Assembly (NCBI RefSeq): GCF_018860625.1
Contig: NZ_JAHKQB010000017.1
Coordinates: forward strand, 171,487-235,486
Length of the DNA stretch: 64,000 nt
Source of the DNA: Paracoccus sp. C2R09
Lineage (GTDB): Bacteria; Pseudomonadota; Alphaproteobacteria; Rhodobacterales; Rhodobacteraceae
Reading direction: 5' to 3'
A program made the translations under genes and the position numbers. The notes beneath the pieces are model-generated. The model searched no databases and was not told the DNA's origin. It was given only the letters and a program-made list of their open reading frames with translations. Shown here in pieces: positions 1-10,186 of the stretch (position 1 is its first letter; each line of letters starts with the position of its first letter).

Positions 1-1508
1 TCGTCCAGGTACAGGATCGCGATCGCGTCGCCACCGTTGGCCGCACGGCCCAGGGTGAAGTTCGCGATGTTGACGCCCAGCCCGCCCAGGGTCGAACCCA
101 GGGCACCGATCACGCCCGGAACGTCCTTGTTGCGGGTGTAGAGCATATGCGCGCCGACCTCGGCATCGACATTGATGCCGCGGATCTGGATGAAGCGCGG
201 CTTGCCGTCGCTGAAGACCGCGCCCGCGATCGAACGTTCGCGCGTGGCGGTGACGCAGGTCACCTTGATGTAGCCTTCGTAGACGCCCGCCTTGTCCTGC
301 GTGGTGGTGGTCACCTGCACGCCGCGTTCCTTGGCCATGACCGGGGCCGAGACCATGTTCACGTCCGGGTTCGTGGCCTGCATGACGCCCGACAGCACGG
401 CCGCGTTCAGCGCGTTCAGGTTCATCTCCGAGACGACGCCGTCATAGAGGATGTTGACGGCCTTGATCGGCTCGTCGGTCATCTGGCCCACGAAGGCACC
501 CAGATGGCCTGCCAGCTTGATCCAGGGACCCATGACGGCGGCTTCCTCGGCGGTGACCGAGGGCATGTTCAGCGCGTTCTGCACGGCGCCCGTCAGCAGA
601 TAGTCGGACATCTGCTCGGCCACCTGCAGGGCCACGTTTTCCTGCGCCTCGGTGGTGGCGGCACCCAGATGCGGGGTGACGACGACGTTGGGCAGGTTGA
701 ACAGCGGGCTGTCGGTCGCGGGTTCGACCGCGAAGACGTCGAAGGCGGCGCCGGCGACGCGGCCTTCCTTGAGTGCCTCGGCCAGGGCTTCCTCGTCCAC
801 CAGGCCGCCGCGTGCGCAGTTGATGATGCGGACGCCCTTCTTCAGCTTGGCGATGTTCTCGCGCGAGAGGATGTTCTTCGTCTTCTCGGTCAGCGGCACG
901 TGGAAGGTGATGAAATCCGCCTTGCCCAGCAGCTCGTCCAGTTCGACCTTGGTGACGCCCAGTTCCTTGGCGCGTTCCTCGGACAGGAAGGGATCGAAGG
1001 CCAGGACCTTCATGTGCAGGCCGAGCGCGCGGTCGATGACGATCGAGCCGATATTGCCCGCGCCGATCACGCCGAGCGTCTTGTTGAACAGCTCGACGCC
1101 CATGAAGCGGCTCTTTTCCCACTTGCCGGCATGGGTGCTGACGCTGGCCTCGGGCAGCTGGCGGGCGACCGCGAACATCATCGCGATGGCATGTTCCGCC
1201 GTGGTGATCGAGTTGCCGAAGGGCGTGTTCATGACGATCACGCCCTTCTTGCTGGCGGCCGGGATCTCGACATTGTCGACCCCGATGCCGGCGCGGCCGA
1301 TGACCTTCAGGTTGGTCGCCTGCTCCAGCAGCTTCTCGGTGACCTTGGTGGCCGAGCGGATGGCAAGGCCGTCATACTGGCCGATCACCTCGGCCAGCTT
1401 GTCCTTGTCCTTGCCCAGTTCGGGCATGTAGTCGACCTCGACCCCGCGATCGCGGAAGATCTGGACGGCGGTTTCCGACAGCTTGTCGGACACGAGAACC
1501 TTCGGCAT
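1..1508 (-). CDS. serA: D-3-phosphoglycerate dehydrogenase (3' end cut by window)
   Basis: Oxidises 3-phosphoglycerate to 3-phosphohydroxypyruvate, the first step of serine synthesis, in the cytosol with NAD. About 502 residues are visible and the stop lies outside the window. The protein starts MPKVLVSDKL. It shows the Rossmann motif GAGNIGS and the three catalytic segments of the D-2-hydroxyacid dehydrogenases: INCARGGL (Arg), AFDVFAVEPA (Glu) and TPHLGAAT (His). After the catalytic domain come an intervening domain and the start of a C-terminal ACT-like segment, so this is the long form of SerA, in which ACT domains usually allow serine feedback. It lies 102 bases downstream of serC on the same strand, so the two are probably co-transcribed. 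Confidence 0.95.
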   Translation of the reverse strand, partial: MPKVLVSDKLSETAVQIFRDRGVEVDYMPELGKDKDKLAEVIGQYDGLAIRSATKVTEKLLEQATNLKVIGRAGIGVDNVEIPAASKKGVIVMNTPFGNSITTAEHAIAMMFAVARQLPEASVSTHAGKWEKSRFMGVELFNKTLGVIGAGNIGSIVIDRALGLHMKVLAFDPFLSEERAKELGVTKVELDELLGKADFITFHVPLTEKTKNILSRENIAKLKKGVRIINCARGGLVDEEALAEALKEGRVAGAAFDVFAVEPATDSPLFNLPNVVVTPHLGAATTEAQENVALQVAEQMSDYLLTGAVQNALNMPSVTAEEAAVMGPWIKLAGHLGAFVGQMTDEPIKAVNILYDGVVSEMNLNALNAAVLSGVMQATNPDVNMVSAPVMAKERGVQVTTTTQDKAGVYEGYIKVTCVTATRERSIAGAVFSDGKPRFIQIRGINVDAEVGAHMLYTRNKDVPGVIGALGSTLGGLGVNIANFTLGRAANGGDAIAILYLD

Positions 1509-1610
1509 GACGTTCATCCTTTGCATGCGGCATCCGGGCAGCTGCCTCGCGGATGCTGTGTTCGTTCGGGAAAGGTGGGATGCGGGGGCGCGTGGCCCCC
1601 AGCAAGGCGC

Positions 1611-2756
<1,146 letters not shown>

Positions 2757-2808
2757 GTGCTTAGCCTTCCAGCTAGAAGCCCTTCGTTGGGGAAGGGTGT
2801 CCCGCGGA
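2757..2808 (-). promoter_or_regulatory. Candidate serC RNA motif (structured leader of serC)
   Basis: Read on the minus strand, the leader begins CGGGACACCC and holds two adjacent hairpins ending just before the serC ATG. The first has arms at 2792-2797 and 2780-2785 (CCCTTC/GAAGGG, 6-nt loop). The second has arms at 2776-2779 and 2766-2769 (CTTC/GAAG) in the block CTTCTAGCTGGAAGGCTAAG. Position, lineage and sequence fit the serC motif, a conserved RNA reported upstream of serC in Alphaproteobacteria; its ligand or mechanism is not established to my knowledge. Recognition is from memory of the motif, without a covariance-model search. Confidence 0.6.
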
Positions 2809-2888
2809 TGGAGATAGGGCCACGGCATCACTGGCGCAAGGAAAAACTTTGGCCTAGACGATGGGGCAGTCAGGAAAGGATCGCCCGA

Positions 2889-3767
2889 ATGTTCACCGTT
2901 TCGCTGATCGCCGCGCCCAGTGCCGCCAACCTGGATCAGGATCTTCCCGGCGGCCTTGCGGCCCAGTGGCAGGGCAGCGATCCGCGCTGGCTGTCGCCGG
3001 GCATCGCTGCCGAATTCGACGTGGCGACCCAGCCCTCGGATTTCGAGCAGGTCTGGTCGGACCTGCAGCAGATCGGCATCGACCTTGCCGTCCAGCCCAC
3101 GCAGGGCCGTCGCAAGCGGATCCTTCTGGCGGACATGGATTCGACCATGATCCAGCAGGAATGCATCGACGAACTGGCCGATGTCGCGGGCGTGGGGCCG
3201 CGCGTGGCCGACATCACCGCCCGCGCCATGAACGGAGAGCTGAACTTCCACGAGGCGCTGGTCGAACGCGTCGGGCTGCTGGCGGGTCTGCCCGAGGGCA
3301 CGATCCACGACGTGCTGGCCAGCCGCATCACCATGGCGCCCGGCGGACAGGTGCTGGTGGCCACCATGCGCGCGCACGGGACCTATGCGGCGCTGGTGTC
3401 GGGCGGTTTCACCGCCTTCACCGAATCGGTCGCCGCGCAGCTTGGCTTCGACGAGAATCGCGCCAACACGCTTCTGGCCGAGGATGGCGTGCTGACGGGC
3501 CATGTCGCGCTGCCGGTTCTCGGGCGCGAGGCCAAGGTCGAGGCGCTGGAGGAGATCGCGGCAAGGCTGGGCCTGACCCCCGCCGACGTGATGGCCGTGG
3601 GCGACGGGGCGAACGATCTGGGGATGATCCAGCTTGCGGGCGCGGGCGTCGCGCTGCATGCCAAGCCCGCAGTGGCCGCGCAGGCGCAGCTGCGCATCAA
3701 CCACGGCGATCTGACCGCGCTTCTCTATCTGCAAGGCTATGCCGCCGCCGATTTCGTGACGGCCTGA
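2889..3767 (+). CDS. serB: Phosphoserine phosphatase
   Basis: HAD-superfamily phosphatase of 292 residues that releases serine from phosphoserine, the last step of the pathway. The nucleophile motif DMDSTMI sits around residue 82, SGGFTAFT around 180 supplies the Ser/Thr motif, and [10 protein letters not shown] near residue 240 is the acidic Mg-binding motif. About 75 N-terminal residues form the ACT-like lead domain of SerB. The ATG at 2889 is preceded by AGGAAAGGA. It diverges from serC, so one intergenic region probably serves both directions. The next gene starts 4 bases after its stop. Confidence 0.95.
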   Translation: MFTVSLIAAPSAANLDQDLPGGLAAQWQGSDPRWLSPGIAAEFDVATQPSDFEQVWSDLQQIGIDLAVQPTQGRRKRILLADMDSTMIQQECIDELADVAGVGPRVADITARAMNGELNFHEALVERVGLLAGLPEGTIHDVLASRITMAPGGQVLVATMRAHGTYAALVSGGFTAFTESVAAQLGFDENRANTLLAEDGVLTGHVALPVLGREAKVEALEEIAARLGLTPADVMAVGDGANDLGMIQLAGAGVALHAKPAVAAQAQLRINHGDLTALLYLQGYAAADFVTA

Positions 3768-3771
3768 CCCC

Positions 3772-4530
3772 ATGCTGGACCTGACGCTGGATCTGTTCCT
3801 GCTGCTGGTCGCGGCGGGTTTCGCCGCGGGCTTCATCGACAGCATCGCGGGTGGCGGCGGGCTGATCACCGTGCCGGCGCTGATGCTGGCGGGCATTCCG
3901 CCCGCGCAGGCACTGGCCACGAACAAGGTGCAGGGCCTGTTCGGGGCGGGGACGGCTGCCATCAGCTATGCCCGCCGCGGGCTGGTCGATCTGCGCAGCC
4001 AGTGGCGGCAGGCGGCGATCGCGGGCGTGGCAGGGGCCGTGGGCGCGGCGCTGATCTCGTCGGTGCCGACGGACGGGCTGCGCCTGCTGCTGCCGGTGAT
4101 CCTGATCGGGATCGCGCTGTTCTTCGCGTTGAAGCCCGGCCTGAACGACCTGGATCGCATCCGCCGCATGGGGGCGGGGATGTTCGCCGCGACCATCGTG
4201 CCGCTGGTGGGCTTCTATGACGGGCTGATCGGGCCGGGGGCGGGCGCGTTCTACATGATCGGTTTCGTGACCTTGGCGGGTTACGGCGTGCTGAAGGCCA
4301 CCGCGCATACGAAGCTGCTGAACTTCGCGTCGAACCTGGGCGGGCTTGCGGCCTTCGCGCTGGTCGGCAAACCGCTTTGGACCTTGGGCCTTGCGATGGG
4401 GGCGGCCCAGATCGCGGGGGCGATGCTGGGCGCAAGGCTTGCATCGCGGATCGGCGCGCGGCTGATCAAGCCGCTGCTGGTCGCGACATCGTCGATCCTG
4501 GCGGTCAGGCTGATCTGGCAGATGCTCTGA
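3772..4530 (+). CDS. TauE/SafE-family sulfite/organosulfonate-type permease
   Basis: Inner-membrane protein of 252 residues with about eight hydrophobic segments and the family-typical first helix [22 protein letters not shown], followed by [14 protein letters not shown]. Members of TauE/SafE (DUF81) are linked to export or import of sulfite, sulfonates or related anions; the substrate here cannot be read from sequence. It starts 4 bases after serB and so is probably co-transcribed with it. It ends 120 bases before the convergent asparaginase gene. Between them I see only an imperfect GC hairpin near 4588-4612. Confidence 0.85.
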   Translation: MLDLTLDLFLLLVAAGFAAGFIDSIAGGGGLITVPALMLAGIPPAQALATNKVQGLFGAGTAAISYARRGLVDLRSQWRQAAIAGVAGAVGAALISSVPTDGLRLLLPVILIGIALFFALKPGLNDLDRIRRMGAGMFAATIVPLVGFYDGLIGPGAGAFYMIGFVTLAGYGVLKATAHTKLLNFASNLGGLAAFALVGKPLWTLGLAMGAAQIAGAMLGARLASRIGARLIKPLLVATSSILAVRLIWQML

Positions 4531-4650
4531 AGCGCTGCCGACGCCCGCTCTGCCAAGGGGCGCCGGCCTGATGCATCGCGGGTCGCGGGGGACGATCCCG
4601 CAGGGCCCATATTAGCGTGGGAATGCCAAGCTTTCGTGACGCCGGGCGTC

Positions 4651-5637
4651 TCAGCCGGGAAAGCCCGGCGCAAGGCGCATCTGCCCGGTCTCGATCCCGC
4701 GCCAGTTCCGGATGGGATCGGTCAGCACGCGACCGATGACCGGGGCGTTGCGGTCGATCACCCCCAGATAGAGCAGCAGCGCCGTGATCGCGGCCTCGGC
4801 CGCGCGGGTCGCGCCATCGGTGATCTTCAGCGCGACGCCCATCCCCTCGTCGGGCAGGATGGCCACGAAGACGGCCTCGGCCCCGGTCTTGGCCGCGATC
4901 CGCCCACGTCCGGCCCGCATCAGATCGGTGCAGACGCGGCCCTCGCCGGCGACCATCTCGGGGTGGGTGCGCATCGCATCGACCAGCCGCCGCATCGCCC
5001 GACCGCGCAGATCGTCGCGCGGCTGGGCGAAGCGCGCCATCGCGCGGGCCAGTCCGGTCAGCGAACAGGCCCAGTTCGGGGCCGAGCATCCGTCGATGCC
5101 GAAGCCGGGGCTCTCCTCGCCCGTCACCTCCTCGAAGGCCGCGCGGACGGCCTGCTGGACGGGGTGATCGACCTCGACATATTCGGAGCCGCCGCCCAGA
5201 TGGCGGTTCAGCGTCAGAAAGCCCGCATGCTTGCCCGAACAGTTGTTGTGCAGCTGCGTGGGGCGATGGGTGCCGCAGGTCAGGCGGTGCCGTTCGTCCG
5301 GGTCGCGCGGCATGTGGCAGCCGCAGCGCAGATCGCCCTCGGTCATCCCGAGACCCGTCAGCCACCGGTCCACCGCGTCCACATGCATGGATGCGCCCGA
5401 ATGGCTGGCGCAGGCCAGGGCCAGCTGCCGGTCGGTCAGGCCCGCCGCGTCGGCGGCCCCGCTCTCGATCAGGGGAAGTGCCTGGATCATCTTGCAGGAC
5501 GACCGCGGCAGGATGATTTCCGAAGGGCTGCCCCAGGCCTCGACCACGCCATGCCGGTCGCAGATGACCGCGTGGCCGCGATGCAGGCTCTCGCACAGAT
5601 CGCCCCGCCACAATTCGATCATTTCCGCTGGTTGCAT
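4651..5637 (-). CDS. Asparaginase (AnsA/thermolabile L-asparaginase II family)
   Basis: Protein of 328 residues matching the asparaginase_II family found in rhizobia and actinobacteria, which is unrelated to the E. coli AnsA/AnsB fold. Family features include the SPSEIILPRSSCKMIQALPLIESG block near residue 40, LACASHSG near 75, NNCSGKHAGFL near 130 and GIDGCSAPN near 180. The SxxK-type Ser-Ser-Cys-Lys and the invariant Ser/Cys residues are intact. Expected role is hydrolysis of L-asparagine to aspartate and ammonia in the cytosol. It diverges from the IalB-like gene; its own start is preceded by AGGGGGG. Confidence 0.85.
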   Translation of the reverse strand: MQPAEMIELWRGDLCESLHRGHAVICDRHGVVEAWGSPSEIILPRSSCKMIQALPLIESGAADAAGLTDRQLALACASHSGASMHVDAVDRWLTGLGMTEGDLRCGCHMPRDPDERHRLTCGTHRPTQLHNNCSGKHAGFLTLNRHLGGGSEYVEVDHPVQQAVRAAFEEVTGEESPGFGIDGCSAPNWACSLTGLARAMARFAQPRDDLRGRAMRRLVDAMRTHPEMVAGEGRVCTDLMRAGRGRIAAKTGAEAVFVAILPDEGMGVALKITDGATRAAEAAITALLLYLGVIDRNAPVIGRVLTDPIRNWRGIETGQMRLAPGFPG

Positions 5638-5789
5638 GGCCCGACCCCCCTGACAATTGCGCGATATTCCGAAGCATGGCCTTTATCGGCACATGATTTT
5701 CGCTATCCTGATCGGAGATGGTTGAAAAGACCACTGCAATCGGGAACAACGCCCCTGAAGCGGCGAAACGAATGGCAGGAGGCCAGAGC

Positions 5790-6311
5790 ATGATTACCAC
5801 CACGCTGCGCGGCATCGGCGCCAGCTTGATCCTGATCGCCGGGATGGGCACGGCGATGGCGCAGGAATCGACGAATGTCGTCGCCACGGAAGGCGACTGG
5901 ACGGTTTTCGCGGCGGACAACCCGCGCGAGTGCTGGGCCGTCTCGCCTCCGAAATCCACGCTGAACACCAAGGACGGCCAGTCCGTCGAAGTGACGCGCG
6001 GTGATATCCGGCTCTATGTCGCGTATCGGCCCGGCCAGAAGGGCGAAGTGTCCTTTACCGGCGGCTATCCCTTCGCACCCGATTCCACGGTCGAGGTCGA
6101 TGTCGGCGGGCGCAAGTTCAACCTCTTCACCGAGGGCGAGAGCGCATGGACCGGCAGCCCCTCGGATGACGAGGCGCTGGTCGGCGCGCTGCGCGCAGGC
6201 GCATCCGCGGTCGTGACCGGGCGTTCGTCGCGCGGGACCACGACCAAGGACACGTTCAGCCTGTCGGGCATCACCGCGGCCACGAACACCGCGCAGGAAC
6301 GCTGCAAGTAA
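5790..6311 (+). CDS. Exported invasion-associated locus B (IalB)-like protein
   Basis: Protein of 173 residues with a clear Sec signal peptide (hydrophobic stretch to AMAQES, cleavage near residue 25). The mature part starts NVVATEGDWTVFAADNPRECWAVSPP and fits the IalB family, a small periplasmic/envelope family common in Alphaproteobacteria. Two mature cysteines (in RECW and the C-terminal ERCK) may form a disulfide. Function of the family is poorly defined outside Bartonella, where IalB aids erythrocyte entry; nothing suggests pathogenesis here. The ATG at 5790 is preceded by CAGGAGG, which decides the start over the longer frame beginning upstream. Confidence 0.75.
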   Translation: MITTTLRGIGASLILIAGMGTAMAQESTNVVATEGDWTVFAADNPRECWAVSPPKSTLNTKDGQSVEVTRGDIRLYVAYRPGQKGEVSFTGGYPFAPDSTVEVDVGGRKFNLFTEGESAWTGSPSDDEALVGALRAGASAVVTGRSSRGTTTKDTFSLSGITAATNTAQERCK

Positions 6312-6440
6312 GACCCGCGGCCATTCGGCCACGCCAAGGCAGCCATGCATCCCGGATGGGGCGGATCTGTTGATTTCCGCCCCTCTTTGGCTTATGTGCC
6401 AGTCTTCGCCCCATCCACATGCCAACTTACCGGTGATCCC

Positions 6441-7613
6441 ATGAACGCTCCGATCACGCAGGACGTGCTGACCATTCCCCGCAAGCTGCCCGAAGGCGGC
6501 CTGACGAATATCGTCGGACTGACCCGCGACCAGCTGCGCGACGCGCTGATCGAGGCGGGCACGCCCGAGAAGCAGGCCAAGATGCGCGTGGGGCAGGTCT
6601 GGCAATGGGTCTATTACTGGGGCGTGCGCGATTTCGCCCAGATGACGAACCTTGCCAAGGATTACCGCGCCATGCTGGCCGAGCGGTTCGAGATCTCGCT
6701 GCCCGAGATCGTGACGCGCCAGATCAGCACCGACGGCACGCGCAAGTACCTGCTGCGCATCGCGGGCGGCCACGAGGTCGAGGCCGTCTACATCCCCGAG
6801 GAAGGCCGCGGCACCCTCTGCGTCAGCAGCCAGGTCGGCTGCACGCTGACCTGTTCCTTCTGCCATACCGGCACCCAGAAGCTGGTGCGCAACCTGACCG
6901 CGGGCGAAATCGTGGGTCAGCTGATGCTGGTGCGCGACGATCTGGGCGAATGGCCCGAACAGGGCAAGCCCAAGGACGAGACGCGTCTGGTCAGCAATGT
7001 CGTGCTGATGGGCATGGGCGAGCCGCTCTACAATTTCGAGAATGTCCGCGACGCGATGAAGGTGGTCATGGATGGCGAGGGGCTGTCGCTCTCGCGTCGT
7101 CGCATCACCCTGTCGACCAGCGGCGTGGTGCCGGAAATTGCCCGCACCGCCGAAGAGATCGGCTGCCTGCTGGCCGTCAGCTTCCACGCGACCACCGACG
7201 AGGTTCGCAACAAGCTGGTCCCGATCAACAAGCGCTGGAACATCGAGACCCTGCTGGAGGCGCTGCGCGAATATCCGCGCCTGACCAACAGCGAACGCAT
7301 CACGTTCGAATACGTCATGCTGGACGGCGTGAACGACAGCGACGAGGATGCGCGCCGCCTGGTCAAGCTGATCCGCGGCATTCCGGCCAAGATCAACCTG
7401 ATCCCGTTCAACCCCTGGCCGGGCGCGCCCTATGACCGGTCCAGCTGGGACCGGATCGAGGCATTCGCGGATATCGTCTACAAGGCCGGTTACGCCAGCC
7501 CGATCCGCACACCCCGGGGCGAAGATATCATGGCCGCCTGCGGGCAGCTGAAATCCGCGACCGAACGCGGCCGCAAGTCCCGCGCCCAGATCGACGCCGA
7601 GGCCGCGGGCTGA
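6441..7613 (+). CDS. rlmN: 23S rRNA A2503/tRNA A37 C2-methyltransferase
   Basis: Radical-SAM enzyme of 390 residues that methylates C2 of A2503 in 23S rRNA and A37 of some tRNAs. The cluster motif is CTLTCSFC (Cys 134, 138, 141). The SAM-binding segment [12 protein letters not shown] and the S-adenosyl region STSGVVPEI follow, and the C-terminal AACGQL carries the second catalytic cysteine that forms the methyl-protein intermediate. The start at 6441 ([10 protein letters not shown]) fits the family; an upstream in-frame ATG at 6345 would add about 30 residues that look non-homologous. It is closed by a strong convergent terminator. Confidence 0.95.
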   Translation: MNAPITQDVLTIPRKLPEGGLTNIVGLTRDQLRDALIEAGTPEKQAKMRVGQVWQWVYYWGVRDFAQMTNLAKDYRAMLAERFEISLPEIVTRQISTDGTRKYLLRIAGGHEVEAVYIPEEGRGTLCVSSQVGCTLTCSFCHTGTQKLVRNLTAGEIVGQLMLVRDDLGEWPEQGKPKDETRLVSNVVLMGMGEPLYNFENVRDAMKVVMDGEGLSLSRRRITLSTSGVVPEIARTAEEIGCLLAVSFHATTDEVRNKLVPINKRWNIETLLEALREYPRLTNSERITFEYVMLDGVNDSDEDARRLVKLIRGIPAKINLIPFNPWPGAPYDRSSWDRIEAFADIVYKAGYASPIRTPRGEDIMAACGQLKSATERGRKSRAQIDAEAAG

Positions 7614-7643
7614 AGGACGACGGACCATCGGCCCGGACGGACA

Positions 7644-7670
7644 AGGGGGCGCCCATCGGGCGCCCCTTTC
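7644..7670. terminator. Rho-independent terminator between rlmN and the LOG gene
   Basis: Arms GGGGCGCCC (7646-7654) and GGGCGCCCC (7658-7666) form a perfect 9-bp GC stem with a 3-base ATC loop, followed on the plus strand by TTTC. On the minus strand the sequence just after the stem is CTTGT. It sits between two convergent genes and probably serves both, with plus-strand use favoured by the T run. Confidence 0.75.
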
Positions 7671-7680
7671 GATTCGCGTA

Positions 7681-8511
7681 TCAGCAGGGTTTCGGCCAGC
7701 CGTCGATGATCTCGATCGCCTCGTCGGCGGTCTCGACATAGCGGATCAGGTCCAGATCGTCCTCGGAGATGGTGCCCGCCCTGGCCAGCGCCTTCCAGTT
7801 GATGATCTCTTCCCAGAACTCCTTGCCGAACAGCAGGATGGGCACGCGGGCCATGCGCTTGGTCTGGACCAGGGTCAGCGTCTCGAACAGCTCGTCCATG
7901 GTGCCGAAGCCGCCCGGGAAGACCGTGACCGCACGGGCGCGCATCAGGAAATGCATCTTCCGGATCGCGAAGTAGTGGAAGTTGAAGCACAGATCGGGCG
8001 TGACGTATCTGTTCGGGGCCTGCTCGTGTGGCAGCACGATCCCCAGGCCGATGGACTGGCCGCCGGCCTCGTCCGCGCCCATGTTCCCGGCCTCCATCAC
8101 TCCGGGACCGCCGCCCGTGCAGACGACGTATTCCCGCCCGTAATTGTCCAGGCTGCGCTCGGTCATCTTGCGGGCGAAGACGCGGGCCTCCTCGTAATAT
8201 TTCGACAGCGCGCCCAGGGTGGGGGTGCGGGCCTGATCCGCGGCGTCGGGGGCGGGGATGCGTGCGCCCCCGAAGATCACCACGGTGGATTCGATGCCGC
8301 GTTCGTCCAGGATCATCTGCGGTTTCAGCAGCTCCAGCTGCAGGCGCACGGGGCGCAGCTCTTCGCGCAGCAGGAAATCCTCGTCGGTGAAGGCCAGCCG
8401 GTAGGCGGGGGCGCGGGTCTGTGCGGTCTGCGGCGTGCGTCTGGCGCGGACCGCATCCTCGTCGCTATGGGTGAAGCTGTGCGCGCGTTCTTCTTCGGCC
8501 ATGTCGTTCAT
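7681..8511 (-). CDS. LOG-family protein (TIGR00730-type, nucleotide 5'-monophosphate phosphoribohydrolase-like)
   Basis: Cytosolic protein of 276 residues of the LOG/'lysine decarboxylase' family. It has both signature loops, GGGPGVMEAGNMGA near residue 140 and PGGFGTMDELFE near 205. In characterised members these bind and cleave nucleoside monophosphates such as cytokinin ribotides or AMP. This is the longer bacterial subgroup, with about 80 residues in front of the Rossmann-like core. The ATG at 8511 has GAGGCAGAG immediately upstream; a second ATG lies 9 bases later. It diverges from dapD across about 110 bases. Confidence 0.8.
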   Translation of the reverse strand: MNDMAEEERAHSFTHSDEDAVRARRTPQTAQTRAPAYRLAFTDEDFLLREELRPVRLQLELLKPQMILDERGIESTVVIFGGARIPAPDAADQARTPTLGALSKYYEEARVFARKMTERSLDNYGREYVVCTGGGPGVMEAGNMGADEAGGQSIGLGIVLPHEQAPNRYVTPDLCFNFHYFAIRKMHFLMRARAVTVFPGGFGTMDELFETLTLVQTKRMARVPILLFGKEFWEEIINWKALARAGTISEDDLDLIRYVETADEAIEIIDGWPKPC

Positions 8512-8620
8512 CTCTGCCTCGGTTCTTTTTGGCGCGTGCCCTGCGCATTGCGCGGGCCATGCGTGACCCTTATAGCCCAGTGGTGACAGTTTCCGTCCCA
8601 ACCGACAAGAGAGAGCCGCG

Positions 8621-9442
8621 ATGACCGAAGCCTTGGAAAACGCCATCGAAGCCGCGTGGGAAGCCCGCGCCGAGATCACCAGCGCCACCACCGGAGAGGT
8701 CCGCGAGGCCGTGGCCGAGACCCTTTCGCAGCTGGATGACGGCAGCCTGCGCGTGGCCGAGAAGCGCGGCGCCGACTGGCATGTGAACCAGTGGGCCAAG
8801 AAGGCGGTGCTGCTGTCCTTCCGCCTGAACGACATGGAAGAGATGTCGGGCGGTCCGCAGGGCAGCAACTGGTGGGACAAGGTCCCGTCGAAATTCGCGG
8901 GTTGGGGCGACAACCAGTGGAAGGCGGCCGGCTTCCGCGCGGTTCCGGGCGCCATCGTGCGTCGCAGCGCCTTCATCGGCAAGGGTGCCGTGCTGATGCC
9001 GTCCTTCGTCAACCTGGGCGCCCATGTGGGCGAGGGAACGATGGTCGATACCTGGGCCACGGTCGGCAGCTGTGCGCAGATCGGCCGGGATGTCCACCTG
9101 TCGGGCGGCGTGGGCATCGGCGGCGTGCTGGAGCCGCTGCAGGCCGGCCCCACCATCATCGAGGATGGCTGCTTCATCGGGGCGCGCTCGGAGGTCGTCG
9201 AAGGCGTGATCGTCCGCGAAGGCGCGGTGCTGGGCATGGGCGTCTATATCGGCCAGTCCACCAAGATCGTCGACCGCGAGACGGGCGAGGTCATGTATGG
9301 CGAGGTCCCCGCGGGATCGGTCGTCGTTTCGGGCTCGATGCCCTCGAAGAACGGCGTGCACCTGTATTGCGCGGTGATCGTCAAGCGCGTCGATGCGAAG
9401 ACGCGGTCCAAGACCTCGGTCAACGAGCTGCTGCGCGACTGA
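8621..9442 (+). CDS. dapD: 2,3,4,5-tetrahydropyridine-2,6-dicarboxylate N-succinyltransferase
   Basis: Trimeric left-handed beta-helix acyltransferase of 273 residues that adds succinyl from succinyl-CoA to tetrahydrodipicolinate in lysine and diaminopimelate synthesis. The hexapeptide-repeat region runs from about residue 110 to 220 ([23 protein letters not shown], then [12 protein letters not shown]). Length and start match the family. The ATG is preceded by GAGAGAG. A candidate succinyl-DAP aminotransferase is encoded about 21 kb away (30069-31274), so the succinylase branch appears to be used. Confidence 0.95.
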   Translation: MTEALENAIEAAWEARAEITSATTGEVREAVAETLSQLDDGSLRVAEKRGADWHVNQWAKKAVLLSFRLNDMEEMSGGPQGSNWWDKVPSKFAGWGDNQWKAAGFRAVPGAIVRRSAFIGKGAVLMPSFVNLGAHVGEGTMVDTWATVGSCAQIGRDVHLSGGVGIGGVLEPLQAGPTIIEDGCFIGARSEVVEGVIVREGAVLGMGVYIGQSTKIVDRETGEVMYGEVPAGSVVVSGSMPSKNGVHLYCAVIVKRVDAKTRSKTSVNELLRD

Positions 9443-9503
9443 CATCGCGCCGAACCGTCGGCCCGTCCCATGCGTTGCACGGGCTGACGGAATGCGAGGG
9501 GCG

Positions 9504-10082
9504 ATGGACCGGCAGGACGGTATCGAGGATCTGATCGAACGGGTCGGACAGGCAGCCACGGGCGAGAAGACGAGCCTGCGCGAGGTGGTCGAGGCCCTGG
9601 GCCAGCGATCCCTGTCTGCATATCTGCTGGTGCCCTCGCTGGCGGTCCTGTCGCCCTTGTCGGGCGTGCCCCTCTTTTCGACCGTCTGCGGGGTCGCGAT
9701 TTTCCTGATATCCGCGCAGATGCTGATGCGGCGCGATCACCTGTGGTTGCCCGACATGCTGATGCGCCGCAAGGTGCCCTCGAAGCGCCTCGAGGCGGCG
9801 GTGCGATGGATGCGCGGCCCGGCACGGTTTCTCGATCGGATCACTGCGCGCAGGCTGGAGTTCCTGGTACGCAGGCCCTTTGTCTGGGTGACGCAGGCGG
9901 TCTGCCTGATCGGCGGGTTGGTGATGCCGGTGCTGGAGCTGGTGCCCTTCACATCGTCGATCCTGGGCGGCATGGTCAGCCTGCTGGCGCTTGGGATGCT
10001 GGCGCGGGACGGGCTGTTCGCGATTCTGGGTTTCCTGATGATCGGCGGTCTTTATTCCGGGCTGACGACGCTTCTGCACTGA
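9504..10082 (+). CDS. ExoD-family membrane protein
   Basis: Inner-membrane protein of 192 residues with an N-terminal soluble part (MDRQDGIEDLIERVG, then TSLREVVEALGQRS) followed by about four hydrophobic segments, including SAYLLVPSLAVLSPLSGVPLFSTVCG. This layout and the LPDMLMRRKVP segment match ExoD, named for a Rhizobium gene affecting exopolysaccharide and alkaline tolerance; its biochemical activity is unknown. The ATG at 9504 follows GAGGGGCG; an in-frame ATG at 9492 would add four residues. It follows dapD by about 60 bases, but a shared promoter is not evident. Confidence 0.75.
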   Translation: MDRQDGIEDLIERVGQAATGEKTSLREVVEALGQRSLSAYLLVPSLAVLSPLSGVPLFSTVCGVAIFLISAQMLMRRDHLWLPDMLMRRKVPSKRLEAAVRWMRGPARFLDRITARRLEFLVRRPFVWVTQAVCLIGGLVMPVLELVPFTSSILGGMVSLLALGMLARDGLFAILGFLMIGGLYSGLTTLLH

Positions 10083-10104
10083 ACCGGAACCGGCGGGGCA
10101 GGGT

Positions 10105-10167
10105 GCGCGCGGACCGGCCATCGAGGCCGGACCGCGCGCCGCCGCGGCGTCGGCCTCGATGGCCGAC
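10105..10167. terminator. Two mutually exclusive GC hairpins between convergent genes
   Basis: Hairpin A pairs 10105-10119 with 10125-10139 (15 bp, one mismatch, loop ATCGA). Hairpin B pairs GTCGGCC (10149-10155) with GGCCGAC (10161-10167) around TCGAT. The core of A (GGCCATCGAGGCC) is the exact reverse complement of the core of B (GGCCTCGATGGCC), so the two can also pair with each other. There is no T run on either side. Location between exoD and the convergent crotonase gene suggests a transcription stop or RNA-stability role; this is inference. Confidence 0.45.
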
Positions 10168-10186
10168 ACCGTGGCGTGCCCCTCCC

